A stretch of DNA of 64,000 bases from Actinomycetospora termitidis (GTDB lineage Bacteria; Actinomycetota; Actinomycetes; Mycobacteriales; Pseudonocardiaceae): the NCBI RefSeq assembly GCF_030286555.1, contig NZ_JASVWF010000010.1:124001-188000 (forward strand), in the 5' to 3' direction. Both the position numbers and the translations under genes were made by a program. Positions 35,744-46,686 of this stretch are shown here, in pieces (position 1 is the stretch's first letter; the number at the start of each line of letters is the position of its first letter). The notes beneath the pieces were generated by a model, which did no database searches, was not told where the DNA came from, and worked only from the letters and a program-made list of their open reading frames with translations.

Positions 35744-36519
35744 GGCCGCCGGCGCATCCGGTCGATCGCCCGGAGGTCACCGGGCGAGAGCCGGACGTCG
35801 ACGGCGCCGAGGTTCTCGGCCAGACGCGCGGAGGAGGTCGTCTTCGGGAACGCGATCAGCCCGCGCTCCAGGTGCCAGCGCAGCAGCACCTGGGCCGGGG
35901 TCGCGCCCACCCGCTCGGCCACGCGGCGGGCGGTCGGGTGCTCGGTGAGCCGTCCCTCACGCAGCGGCCCCCACGCCTCCGTGGCGATGCCGTGGCGCCG
36001 GTGGAAGGCCTGCATCGCCCGGTGCGGCGTGCGCGGGTTGGCCCGGATCTGGTGCACCGCGGGGACGACCCCGGTCGCGTCCACGACCGCCCGCACCTGC
36101 CGTCGGGAGAAGTTCGACAGCCCGATCGAGCGCGCCAGGCCCTCGTCCCGCAGCGCGACGAGCGTCCGCCAGGTCTCGACGTCCCGGTCCCCGGGGCGGT
36201 GGACCAGGAACAGATCGACGTACCCGGTGCCGAGCCGCTCCAGGCTCTCCGCGAGCGCCGCGCGGGGGTCGCCGTGGCGGCCGTCGTCGAGCTTCGTCGT
36301 GATCCACACGTCCTCGCGGGGCACGCCCGACTCGCGGAGCCCCTGCCCCACCGGCGCCTCGTTGCCGTAGCCCTGCGCCGTGTCGACGTGGCGGTGGCCC
36401 AGCGCGAACGCGGTGCGGGCGACGCGGGCGGTGTCCTCGGGCGGCACGTGGTACACGCCGAACCCGAGCTGCGGGACCGATCGGCCGTCGTTCAGTGTCA
36501 CGCGAGGGATGCCGTCCAT
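35740..36519 (-). CDS. Aldo/keto reductase
   Basis: A 259-residue TIM-barrel oxidoreductase using NADPH. The catalytic tetrad is visible: Asp and Tyr in HVDTAQGYGNE, Lys in ITTKLDD and His in FLVHRPGD. The phosphate-binding C-terminal segment is IAFPKTTSSARLAENL. It resembles the 2,5-diketo-gluconate reductase/AKR5 type. Start ATG at 36519, only 9 bp from the divergent flavoprotein start, so the promoters of the two genes must overlap each other's 5' ends. Confidence 0.88.
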   Translation of the reverse strand: MDGIPRVTLNDGRSVPQLGFGVYHVPPEDTARVARTAFALGHRHVDTAQGYGNEAPVGQGLRESGVPREDVWITTKLDDGRHGDPRAALAESLERLGTGYVDLFLVHRPGDRDVETWRTLVALRDEGLARSIGLSNFSRRQVRAVVDATGVVPAVHQIRANPRTPHRAMQAFHRRHGIATEAWGPLREGRLTEHPTARRVAERVGATPAQVLLRWHLERGLIAFPKTTSSARLAENLGAVDVRLSPGDLRAIDRMRRRP

Positions 36520-36528
36520 CAGAATCCG

Positions 36529-37614
36529 ATGATGGACCTCGACGTGGCCGTCGTCGGCGCCGGCTTCTCCGGGCTGCTCGCCCTGCACCTGCTGCGCGAG
36601 CGGGGGCTGCGGGTGCACGCCTTCGACGAGGCCGGCAACGTGGGCGGCACCTGGTGGTGGCACGCCTACCCCGGCTCGCACCTCGACACCGAGGGCCACC
36701 TCTACCAGTACCTCGTCTCCGAGCAGCTCTACCGGGACTGGGGCTGGAGCGAGCGCCACCCCGCGGGCTACGAGGTGCAGCGCTGGTTCCGGTTCGTCGC
36801 CGACCGGCTCGACCTGCGGCGGCACGTCTCCTTCGGGGCACGGGTGGTCTCGCTCGCGGCCGTCGACGGCGGGTGGGCGGTGCGGACCGACGACGGCGAG
36901 GTGGCCCGGGCCCGGCACGTCGTGGCCTGCACCGGCCGGCTGCCCCGCGAACCCGGGGTCGTCGTGGACGCCTTCGGGGGCCTCGTCCTGCGGACGGCGG
37001 CGTGGACCGAGGACGGCAACGACCTGTCCGGACGGCGGGTCGGACTGCTCGGGACCACCGCCGCCACGATCCAGCTCGCACCGTGGATCGTCGGGAAGGT
37101 CGCGTCGCTGGCCGTCGTCGTGGACGCGCCCCGCGACGTCCTCGCCCGCGAGAACCCGGTGTACGGCTGGCGCGAGCGCGACGACTACCGCGACGGGTTC
37201 GCGTCGCTGCGCGAGGCGCCCCCGCCGGTCGGACCGCTCGTCCCGGACCGTGCGGCGATGCGGGCTCGTCTCGCCGACCCGCAGCTCGCCGACCTGCTCG
37301 TTCCCGACGCCGGGTCGGGGCGGGTCGTGCTCGACGACGGGTGGCTCGAGCTGTTCGCCCGCCCCGAGGTGACGGCGGTGCCGTGGCACGACCTCGCCCG
37401 GGTGCGCGGCGAGGGCCTGGAGCTCACCGACGGCACCGTGCACGAGCTCGACGTCCTCGTGGTGACCGACGAGTTCGACGCGGGCGAGCCGGCCGTCGGG
37501 CGCATCGCCGGCGCGCAGGGCGTGCACCACGTCGTCGCCCCGCCGGGTGGTGGCACGGTGTCGTTCGACCTCATCCGCCAAGTGGAGGCCGTCGTCGAGG
37601 GGATCCCGGGATGA
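36529..37614 (+). CDS. Short Baeyer-Villiger-type flavin monooxygenase-like protein
   Basis: A 361-residue FAD protein. GAGFSG (10-15) binds FAD, and GGTWWWHAYPGSHLD with the conserved Asp53 is typical of Baeyer-Villiger monooxygenases. The second dinucleotide site GLLGTTAATIQ is present. The BVMO fingerprint F-x-G-x-x-x-H-x-x-x-W is F149-G151-R155-W159, so the His is Arg. BVMOs are usually about 500 residues or more, so much of the C-terminal half is missing. The stop overlaps the trmO-like start (ATGA), showing an intact operon and not an obvious truncation. Confidence 0.75.
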   Translation: MMDLDVAVVGAGFSGLLALHLLRERGLRVHAFDEAGNVGGTWWWHAYPGSHLDTEGHLYQYLVSEQLYRDWGWSERHPAGYEVQRWFRFVADRLDLRRHVSFGARVVSLAAVDGGWAVRTDDGEVARARHVVACTGRLPREPGVVVDAFGGLVLRTAAWTEDGNDLSGRRVGLLGTTAATIQLAPWIVGKVASLAVVVDAPRDVLARENPVYGWRERDDYRDGFASLREAPPPVGPLVPDRAAMRARLADPQLADLLVPDAGSGRVVLDDGWLELFARPEVTAVPWHDLARVRGEGLELTDGTVHELDVLVVTDEFDAGEPAVGRIAGAQGVHHVVAPPGGGTVSFDLIRQVEAVVEGIPG

Positions 37615-38021
37615 CCTACACGCTGCGCGTGGTCGGCCACGTCGAGTCGACGCTGACCGACCGCGACGACGCCCCCAAGCAGGCCGACGAGGGCGCCCCG
37701 GACGCGTGGCTCGTGATCGACCCCGACCTCGCCGACGCGTGCGCCGACCTCGCGGTCGGGGACGAGCTCGTCGTGATCACCTGGCTGCACGAGGCCGACC
37801 GGGACGTGCAGGTCGTCCACCCGCGCAGCGACCCGACCCGCGCACCCACGGGCGTGTTCAGCACCCGCTCCCCCGCGCGGCCGAACCCGCTCGGGCTGCA
37901 CACCGCCCGGGTGCTCGCCGTCGACGGCACCCGCATCCGGGTGGACGCACTGGAGGCGTTCGACGGGACGCCCGTCGTCGACCTCAAGCCGACGCTCGCG
38001 GCGCGCCGCGCTGAGCGATGA
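37611..38021 (+). CDS. TrmO-family tRNA methyltransferase (TsaA/YaeB-like)
   Basis: A 136-residue beta-barrel protein of the TrmO family, which N6-methylates t6A37 in tRNA-Thr in characterised members. The signature VFSTRSPARPNPLGLHTARV and the DLKPTL end motif are present. It is shorter than E. coli TrmO (no C-terminal extension), as in other small VirR/TrmO-like proteins, so the substrate may differ. Translationally coupled to the flavoprotein gene. Confidence 0.82.
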   Translation: MTYTLRVVGHVESTLTDRDDAPKQADEGAPDAWLVIDPDLADACADLAVGDELVVITWLHEADRDVQVVHPRSDPTRAPTGVFSTRSPARPNPLGLHTARVLAVDGTRIRVDALEAFDGTPVVDLKPTLAARRAER

Positions 38022-38028
38022 TGGCCAG

Positions 38029-38820
38029 GTGGAGCTCACGACGCTGACCCGCTACCCCGTCAAGTCGATGCTCGGCCAGCAGGTCGAGCGGATCGCCGTC
38101 GGGGCCACCGGCCTGGAGAGCGACCGGTGGCGCGCCCTGCTCGACCCGACGACGGGGTACGTCTGCACCGCCAAGCACCCCCGGCTCTGGCGCCGCCTGC
38201 TGCAGTACTCGGCGGCGGTGCAGGACGACCGCGTCGTCGTGACGACGCCCGGCGGGGAGACGATCGACGCGGAGGATCCGCGCCTCGTCGAGACCCTGTC
38301 GGCCGACCTCGGACGGGCCGTGGAGATCCACGCGCAGCGGCCCGCGGGGTCCTCGGTGGAGCGACCCGACCCCGAGGAGGTGCTCGCGCAGGGTGTGGAG
38401 GCCGAGATCGAGGCCCCGACGCTGGAGATCAGCCAGGGCACCGAGGGCGACACGTTCGTCGACCACTCGCCGATCCACCTGATCACGACGGCGACCCTCG
38501 ACCACCTCGGCGTCGAGGCCCTGCGCTACCGGCCGAACCTCGTGATCGCGGGCGGCACCCCGTTCGAGGAGAACTCCTGGCTCGGCCGGGAACTGCACGT
38601 CGGCGAGGTGGTGCTGCGCCCGACGCTGCCCACGCCCCGCTGCTCGGTGCCGACCCTGGAGCACGGCGACCTGGGTCGCGAGCCGCGGGCGATCACGCCG
38701 CTGATGCGCGAGAACCGCGTGGAGGTGCCCGGGTTCGGGGTCCTGCCGTGCGCGGGCGCGTACGCCGAGGTCGTCCGCGGCGGCACGATCGCCCGCGGCG
38801 ACAGCGTCACCCTGGTCTGA
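38029..38820 (+). CDS. MOSC-domain protein with N-terminal beta-barrel
   Basis: A 263-residue protein. The MOSC_N barrel starts at LTRYPVKSMLGQ, and the MOSC domain follows at about 120-255 with the conserved Cys in TPRCSVPTL. MOSC proteins handle sulfur attached to molybdenum cofactor or act as molybdo-enzymes that reduce N-hydroxylated compounds. GTG at 38029. It lies 7 bp after the TrmO-like gene and is followed by a strong hairpin at 38830. The window also encodes MoaB and a molybdenum hydroxylase subunit, both distant. Confidence 0.85.
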   Translation: MELTTLTRYPVKSMLGQQVERIAVGATGLESDRWRALLDPTTGYVCTAKHPRLWRRLLQYSAAVQDDRVVVTTPGGETIDAEDPRLVETLSADLGRAVEIHAQRPAGSSVERPDPEEVLAQGVEAEIEAPTLEISQGTEGDTFVDHSPIHLITTATLDHLGVEALRYRPNLVIAGGTPFEENSWLGRELHVGEVVLRPTLPTPRCSVPTLEHGDLGREPRAITPLMRENRVEVPGFGVLPCAGAYAEVVRGGTIARGDSVTLV

Positions 38821-38829
38821 GACGACGAC

Positions 38830-38867
38830 GGCCCGGGCCGGCTGCTCGTGAGCAGCCGACCCGGGCC
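38830..38867. terminator. Strong hairpin terminator after the MOSC gene
   Basis: 18-bp stem with one mismatch: GGCCCGGGCCGGCTGCTC at 38830-38847 and its near complement at 38850-38867, loop GT. It begins 10 bp after the MOSC stop, in the convergent gap with katG. Confidence 0.75.
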
Positions 38868-38877
38868 ATGTGCTTCG

Positions 38878-38923
38878 CAGGTGAGCACTAAGAGGGCGTA
38901 TAGCCCCTCGAGGTGCTCACCTG
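38878..38923. terminator. Palindrome family B, copy 1
   Basis: Arms CAGGTGAGCAC (38878-38888) and GTGCTCACCTG (38913-38923), with partly paired inner sequence around a central TATAGCCCC. It lies 9 bp beyond the katG stop. Copies with the same stem and central CTAYAG-like core occur at 44810 and 51555. Confidence 0.7.
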
Positions 38924-38931
38924 AGTGCAGC

Positions 38932-41599
<2,668 letters not shown>

Positions 41600-41617
41600 G
41601 ACCCCACCGTGCCAGCC

Positions 41618-41638
41618 AAACTGGAACGGATCAAGTTT
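41618..41638. promoter_or_regulatory. Probable FurA operator
   Basis: AAACT at 41618-41622 and AGTTT at 41634-41638 form an AT-rich interrupted inverted repeat 19 bp upstream of the furA start. A possible -35 TTGATC lies inside it on the minus strand. The mycobacterial furA box is a similar AT-rich sequence just upstream of the gene. Confidence 0.5.
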
Positions 41639-41813
41639 CTCCGGCCATCGGCAGATTTCGCACCGCTGACGAGGGGTTTTCCGACGACGGACGTGTGACA
41701 GCTCCATGACGATGAACAGAGCCGCTGTGGGCACTGGTCACGGGCGACGATCCATGTGAGCATCGCCACCGCTGCATGTGTGATGTGTCCATCGCCGAGG
41801 AGGACGTTTCCCT

Positions 41814-42932
41814 ATGAAGACCAAGGCTGCGGTCGTCTACGAGACCGGCAAGCCGATCGAGGTCGTCGAGCTCGACCTCGCGGGGCCCGAGGAGGGCGAG
41901 GTCCTGATCCGGTACACCCACGCCGGGCTGTGCCACTCCGACATCCACATCGCCAACGGCGACCTCGAGGCGCGCCTGCCGATGGTCCTGGGCCACGAGG
42001 GCGCGGGCATCATCGAGGAGGTCGGCCCCGGCGTCACGCGCGTGAAGCCCGGCGACAGCGTCGTCTGCTCCTTCATCCCCAACTGCGGTGTCTGCCGCTG
42101 GTGCGCCACCGGTCAGCAGGCCATCTGCGACATGGGCGCGAACATCCTCTCCGGCGAGCTGCCCAGCGGGCGCTTCCCCTTCACCGGGCCCGGCGCGGAG
42201 AAGAACTACGGCGCGATGTGCATGATCGGCACGTTCAGCCAGTACGGGACGATCAGCCAGACCTCGGTCGTCAAGGTCGACGACGAGCTGCCGCGCGAGA
42301 AGGCCGTGCTCGTCGGCTGCGGCGTCCCGACCGGCTGGGGCTCGGCGGTCTACGCCGCCGACGTGCAGCCCGGTGAGACCGTCATCGTCTCCGGTGTCGG
42401 CGGCATCGGCATCAACGCCGTGCAGGGTGCGCGCTTCGCGGGCGCGAAGAACCTCATCGCCGTCGACCCGCTGGAGAACAAGCGGGAGAAGGCCATGGAG
42501 CTCGGCGCCACGCACGCCGTCGGCTCCATCGAGGAGGCCGCCGACCTCGCCCGCCAGATGACCAACGGCAACGGCGCCGACAAGGCGGTCGTGACGGCCG
42601 GCCTGGTCACCGAGCAGATCATCACCGGCGCGTTCGACGCCATCGGCAAGGGCGGCACCGTCGTCCTCACCGGTCTGAACAAGCTGACCGAGCAGAACGT
42701 CCACATCCCGGGCTCGATCATGACCCTGTTCAAGAAGACGATCAAGGGCACGCTGTTCGGCGACTGCAACCCGACCACGGACATCCCGAAGATCCTCGGG
42801 ATGTACCAGAGCGGGGACATCAAGCTCGACGAGCTGATCACGAAGACCTACACCCTGGAGCAGGTCAACGAGGGCTACGCCGACCTCGAAGAGGGCAAGA
42901 ACGTCCGCGGCGTGCTCATCCACGAGCACTGA
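41814..42932 (+). CDS. NDMA-dependent alcohol dehydrogenase (TIGR03989 type)
   Basis: A 372-residue zinc MDR dehydrogenase. The catalytic zinc site uses GLCHSDIH and GHEGAG, the structural site is CGVCRWCATGQQAIC, and NAD binds at GVGGIGINAVQ. The long insert PSGRFPFTGPGAEKNYGAMCM is characteristic of the NDMA-dependent/Rxyl_3153 group, whose members keep NAD tightly bound and are often reoxidised through the mycofactocin redox system. No mycofactocin genes are in the window. ATG at 41814 with GAGGAGG upstream. The MoxR/vWA pair follows 35 bp downstream. Confidence 0.9.
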   Translation: MKTKAAVVYETGKPIEVVELDLAGPEEGEVLIRYTHAGLCHSDIHIANGDLEARLPMVLGHEGAGIIEEVGPGVTRVKPGDSVVCSFIPNCGVCRWCATGQQAICDMGANILSGELPSGRFPFTGPGAEKNYGAMCMIGTFSQYGTISQTSVVKVDDELPREKAVLVGCGVPTGWGSAVYAADVQPGETVIVSGVGGIGINAVQGARFAGAKNLIAVDPLENKREKAMELGATHAVGSIEEAADLARQMTNGNGADKAVVTAGLVTEQIITGAFDAIGKGGTVVLTGLNKLTEQNVHIPGSIMTLFKKTIKGTLFGDCNPTTDIPKILGMYQSGDIKLDELITKTYTLEQVNEGYADLEEGKNVRGVLIHEH

Positions 42933-42967
42933 GCCACCCTCGAGCACCGAGAACGGAGCACCACACG

Positions 42968-43891
42968 TTGGTGGACACCGTCGCCACCGTCGGGCGCGGC
43001 CGGGAGACCGAGCTTCTCCAGGCCGCGCTCGACGGCGGTACCCATGTCGTCCTGGAGGGCCCGCCGGGCACCGGGAAGTCGACCCTGCTGCGCGGGGTCG
43101 CGCACTCCCGCAGCATCGGCTTCCACTTCGTCGAGGGGAACGCCGAGCTGACGCCGGCGCGGCTGGTCGGGCACTTCGACCCGGCCCGCGTGCTGGCCGA
43201 CGGGTACGTCGAGGAGATCTTCGTCGACGGCCCCCTCGTCTCGGCGCTCCGCGAGGGCGGGCTGCTCTACATCGAGGAGCTCAACCGCGTCCCCGAGGAG
43301 ACCCTCAACGTCCTCATCACGGTCATGAGCGAGGGCGAACTGACCGTCCCGCGCCTCGGCCGGATCCCCGCCGAGACCGGCTTCCGCATGGTCGCGGCGA
43401 TGAACCCGTACGACGCGGTCGGTACGGCGCGGATCTCCGCGGCCCTGCACGACCGCACGTGCCGGATCGCCATGGGCTACCAGTCCGCGGCCGACGAGGC
43501 GCAGATCGTGGCGGGACGCGCGCCGGTCACCCCGGACGCGTGGCGGGAGAAGGCCGTCGACCTCGTGCGCCGCACCCGCGAGCACAAGGACCTGCGGACC
43601 GGCTCGTCGGTCCGCGGCGCCATCGACCTCGCCCGGGTCACCGTCTCGCTGGCCGCGACCCGCGACCGGTCCGTCGACGACTGGCGGGTCGGACTCGACG
43701 CCGCCACGGTCGCGCTATCGGGCCGGATCAAGGTGATCGAGTCGGCGCGGCGCACGCCGGAGGAGGTCATCCGGGAGCTCTACGAAGCGGTCTTCGGGCG
43801 TGAGCCGTCGGAGGACGATCCGTCCGACTCCTCCGGGGATGATGCGTCGGGGGGAGCCAGAGCCCGCCCGGCGCGGGCAGCGGAGGGGTAG
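42968..43891 (+). CDS. MoxR-family AAA+ ATPase
   Basis: A 307-residue AAA+ protein of the MoxR/CbbQ/CoxD type. Walker A is GPPGTGKST (about 31-39), Walker B LLYIEELNRV, sensor 1 in AAMNPYD, and arginine-rich helices follow. The C-terminal 30 residues are Asp/Ser/Ala-rich. MoxR ATPases work with vWA partners to insert or remodel metal cofactors or complexes. TTG at 42968 has GGAG 9 nt upstream and GTG at 42971 is next to it. The vWA gene starts at or shortly after its stop, and the ADH upstream is a possible client. Confidence 0.88.
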   Translation: MVDTVATVGRGRETELLQAALDGGTHVVLEGPPGTGKSTLLRGVAHSRSIGFHFVEGNAELTPARLVGHFDPARVLADGYVEEIFVDGPLVSALREGGLLYIEELNRVPEETLNVLITVMSEGELTVPRLGRIPAETGFRMVAAMNPYDAVGTARISAALHDRTCRIAMGYQSAADEAQIVAGRAPVTPDAWREKAVDLVRRTREHKDLRTGSSVRGAIDLARVTVSLAATRDRSVDDWRVGLDAATVALSGRIKVIESARRTPEEVIRELYEAVFGREPSEDDPSDSSGDDASGGARARPARAAEG

Positions 43892-44040
43892 ACCGCAAGT
43901 CCCGCCAGAAGGCCGCGCCGAAGACGTCGCGGGCGGACCTCGCCCGTCGTCACGAGGACTTCGAGTCGGTCTCGCCGCAGGTCGGCGAGATCGACCAGGA
44001 GACCTTCGACGCGCTCCTGCGGGAGGACCCGGGGGCCGCG

Positions 44041-44793
44041 ATGGAGCTCCTGGTCGACATGACGAAGGCGACCGACGAGACGCTGCGGGAGAAGGCACGC
44101 CGACTGGCGGGCACGCTCCTGCTGGAACGCTCCAAGGTCGGGCCGTCGCGCGCCCGGGGCTCCTCCAAGCTCCGGCTGCGTCCGGCCGACCGCGGCGGGG
44201 ACATCGACATCGACGCGTCGATGGAACCGCTGGTCGAGGCGCGGGCCGCCGGCCTGCCCCCGCACCTGGAGGACCTCCACGCGATCGACTGGGCCCAGCC
44301 GGGCATCGCGTTGTGCCTGCTCGTCGACACCTCCGGGTCGATGACGGGCGGGCGACTGGCGGCGGCGGCCCTCACGGCGGCCGCGTGCGCGTGGCGGGCG
44401 CCGGAGGAGTTCGCGGTGGTGTCGTTCGAGCGGGAGGCGACCGTGCAGCGCGGGCTGCACCAGCCGACGCCCCCGGAGATCCTGGTCGACCAGCTCCTGG
44501 CCCTGCGGGGTCACGGGGTGACGGGGTTGTCGGCGGCGATGCGTTCGGCGGCGGACCAGCTCGTGGCGGCGCGCTCGTCCCGACGGGTCACGGTGCTGCT
44601 CTCGGACTGCCGGGCGACCGACGACAAGGACCCGGTGCCCCTCGCCGCGTCCCTGGACGAGCTGCTGATCCTTGCCCCGGCCGACGACTCGTCGGACGCC
44701 GTCGCGCTGGCGGAGGCGGTCGGGGCGCGGGTCGAGACGATGGCCGACCCGTCGGAGGCCCCGGCGGCGCTGGCGCGGTTGCTCGACGCGTAG
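44041..44793 (+). CDS. von Willebrand factor A domain protein (MoxR partner)
   Basis: 250 residues from the first normal start codon, ATG 44041. The vWA domain holds the MIDAS motif LLVDTSGSM near residue 100, and later VTGLSAA (Thr region) and VLLSDCRATDDKDP. High-quality coding sequence in the same frame continues upstream to 43891, right at the MoxR stop (DRKSRQKAAPK, DLARRHEDFESVSPQV), with a GGAGGGG site before it. That 50-codon stretch has no ATG, GTG or TTG, so either the original start was lost or an unusual codon is used. CoxE-like vWA proteins act with MoxR ATPases in cofactor maturation. Confidence 0.75.
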   Translation: MELLVDMTKATDETLREKARRLAGTLLLERSKVGPSRARGSSKLRLRPADRGGDIDIDASMEPLVEARAAGLPPHLEDLHAIDWAQPGIALCLLVDTSGSMTGGRLAAAALTAAACAWRAPEEFAVVSFEREATVQRGLHQPTPPEILVDQLLALRGHGVTGLSAAMRSAADQLVAARSSRRVTVLLSDCRATDDKDPVPLAASLDELLILAPADDSSDAVALAEAVGARVETMADPSEAPAALARLLDA

Positions 44794-44809
44794 GAGGTGG
44801 CTTCGCCTC

Positions 44810-44849
44810 GTGAGCACTCAGTGGGGCTACAGCCCCACTGAGTGCTCAC
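44810..44849. terminator. Palindrome family B, copy 2
   Basis: Perfect 19-bp arms, GTGAGCACTCAGTGGGGCT at 44810-44828 and its complement at 44831-44849, separated by AC. It begins 16 bp after the vWA stop, and the convergent carrier-protein stop codon (44846-44848) lies inside the right arm. Confidence 0.8.
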
Positions 44850-45106
44850 ATGGGGCTCGCCCCCACCTCCACGAGGAAGTCGGCCATCGCCGCGACCGAG
44901 CGGAAGCGCTCGATGTCGAAGTCGTCGAGCGGGAGCTGCACGCCGAAGGTCTCCTCCAGCGCCACGATCAGCGTCACCAGCGCCAGGGAGTCGATGAGGC
45001 CGGCCTCGAGGAGGTCCTCCTCGGCGGACGGCACGTCGATGCCCGCCCGGTCGCTCACCACGTCCGCCACCTGGGACCGGAGCGCGGCCGTGGTCTCGGT
45101 CAACAT
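44846..45106 (-). CDS. Free-standing acyl/peptidyl carrier protein
   Basis: An 86-residue carrier protein. The phosphopantetheine attachment site is Ser40 in EAGLIDSLALVTL, within a four-helix pattern (ALRSQVADVVSDRAGI, LVTLIVALEETFGVQL, SVAAMADFLVEV). ATG at 45106 shares its A with the stop of the adenylation gene (TGATG) and has AAGGAGAG upstream. The adjacent amino-acid-activating enzyme would load it, making a type II NRPS-like thiolation module of the D-alanyl carrier protein style. Confidence 0.9.
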   Translation of the reverse strand: MLTETTAALRSQVADVVSDRAGIDVPSAEEDLLEAGLIDSLALVTLIVALEETFGVQLPLDDFDIERFRSVAAMADFLVEVGASPM

Positions 45107-46686
45107 CACTCGCTCTCCTTCGGCGCCGGTCGGAACCGCTCCCGCAGCACCGGCCGGTCGATCTTCCCGTTCACGTTCTTCGGCAGTTCGTCGAGCACGA
45201 GCCACTTCGCCGGCACCATGTAGCGCGGCACGAGCGTCCCCACCGCCCGGCGCATGTCGTTGACCGGCAGCTCCGCGCCCTCGGTCACGGAGTACGCGCA
45301 GCAGATCGTCGTGCCCTCGAACCCGCCGAGGTCGACGCCCACCACCGCGCACTCGCGCACGCCCGACACGGTGTTCACCGCGGTCTCGATCTCGCCCAGC
45401 TCGATCCGGTAGCCGCGCGACTTGATCTGCGAATCGGTCCGTCCGAGGAAGTGGACGACGCCGTCGGCGTCCGCGCGGGCCAGGTCGCCGGTCTTGTAGA
45501 TCCGCTCTCCGTCCGGCCCGGTGACGAACGCGGCGTCGGTCTTCTCCTGGTCGCGCCAGTACCCCGGCGACAACCCGACCCCGCCGATGTACAGCTCGCC
45601 GATCTCCCCGACGGCCGCCTCCCGGCCCTCGTCGAGCACGACCAGCGACTCGCCGTCGCACGGCCGCCCGATCGGCACCGGGACGGACTCGTCCTCCGGG
45701 ACCGAGGGAACGTCGTAGTACGACGAGGCGATCGTCGCCTCGGTCGGCCCGTACAGGTTCGTGAACCGCACCCGCGGGAGCTTGCGCATCCAGTGCGCGA
45801 GGATCGGCGTCGGCAGCACCTCGCCGCACCACAGCAGCCGCTCCAGCGCCGGGAAGTCGTCCTGCCCGACGGCGTCGAACCGCGCCAGGTAGGTCAGCAC
45901 CGACGGCACCGAGAACCACTGCGTGAGCTCCCGGTCGCGGATGAACGCCGCCGTCCTCCGCGCGTCCAGGCCCAGCGACGCCGGCACGAGGTGCAGCTCC
46001 GCACCGGCGGCGAGCGTCGCGTAGATGTCGAACGTCGAGAGGTCGAAGTGCAGCGGCGGGTGCCCCGAGATCCGGTCGCCCGGCTTCGTCCCGAAGTGCC
46101 CGAGCGCCCAGTCGACGAACGCCGACACCATGTCGTGCGTGATCATCACGCCCTTCGGGATCCCGGTGGATCCCGAGGTGAAGAGCAGGTGCGCGAGCGG
46201 ATCCTTCCCGACGTCGGGTCGGGTCGGGTCGAGCGCCGCGATGTCACCCGCGGCGAACGCCGTCGTGAAGCGCTCCCCCTCCAACGGCGACTCCAGCGAG
46301 CCCACCGTGAGGTCCGGGAGGCCTTCGTCGACGAGGCCGTCGACGAGCGTCTCGGCCGTCGCGTCCGCGAGCAGCACCGTGGGCTCGGCGGAGCGGACGA
46401 TCCGCGCGACCCGCGCGGCCGGGCTCGCCGAGTCGACCGGCACGTAGACCCCGCCGGCCTTGAGCGTCCCGATCAGCGACGCGATCGTCCACGGCGTCTT
46501 GGCCGCGAGCACCCCGACGCGGTCGCCCGGCGCCACACCGCGGTCGACGAGCATCGACGCGATCCGGTTCGTCAGCGCGTCCAGGTCGGCGTAGGAGAGG
46601 GTCTCGACGCCGTCCGGCCCGACCAGCGCCGTCGAGCCCGGGGAACGTTCGGCCGAGGCGGTGAGCAGGTCCTCGAGACGAGTCAC
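45106..46686 (-). CDS. Amino-acid adenylation enzyme (NRPS A-domain / DltA-like)
   Basis: A 526-residue stand-alone adenylation enzyme. A3 is LLFTSGSTGIPKGVMITH, A4 HFDLSTFDIY, A5 TNLYGPTEAT, A7 YKTGDLA, A8 GRTDSQIKSRGYRIELGEIE and A10 PKNVNGKIDR with the catalytic Lys. The Asp after Phe in A4 is the residue that holds the alpha-amino group in A domains, so the substrate is an amino acid; which one cannot be read by eye. GTG at 46686 overlaps the monooxygenase stop (GTGA). It charges the carrier protein encoded next. Confidence 0.9.
   Translation of the reverse strand: MTRLEDLLTASAERSPGSTALVGPDGVETLSYADLDALTNRIASMLVDRGVAPGDRVGVLAAKTPWTIASLIGTLKAGGVYVPVDSASPAARVARIVRSAEPTVLLADATAETLVDGLVDEGLPDLTVGSLESPLEGERFTTAFAAGDIAALDPTRPDVGKDPLAHLLFTSGSTGIPKGVMITHDMVSAFVDWALGHFGTKPGDRISGHPPLHFDLSTFDIYATLAAGAELHLVPASLGLDARRTAAFIRDRELTQWFSVPSVLTYLARFDAVGQDDFPALERLLWCGEVLPTPILAHWMRKLPRVRFTNLYGPTEATIASSYYDVPSVPEDESVPVPIGRPCDGESLVVLDEGREAAVGEIGELYIGGVGLSPGYWRDQEKTDAAFVTGPDGERIYKTGDLARADADGVVHFLGRTDSQIKSRGYRIELGEIETAVNTVSGVRECAVVGVDLGGFEGTTICCAYSVTEGAELPVNDMRRAVGTLVPRYMVPAKWLVLDELPKNVNGKIDRPVLRERFRPAPKESE

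Noticed and set aside
42968-44793. MoxR/vWA pair as a complete CoxD/CoxE maturation system of a CO dehydrogenase locus.
   Set aside because: The nearest large subunit is 8 kb away, lacks the form I CO-dehydrogenase loop, and no coxM/coxS genes are present.
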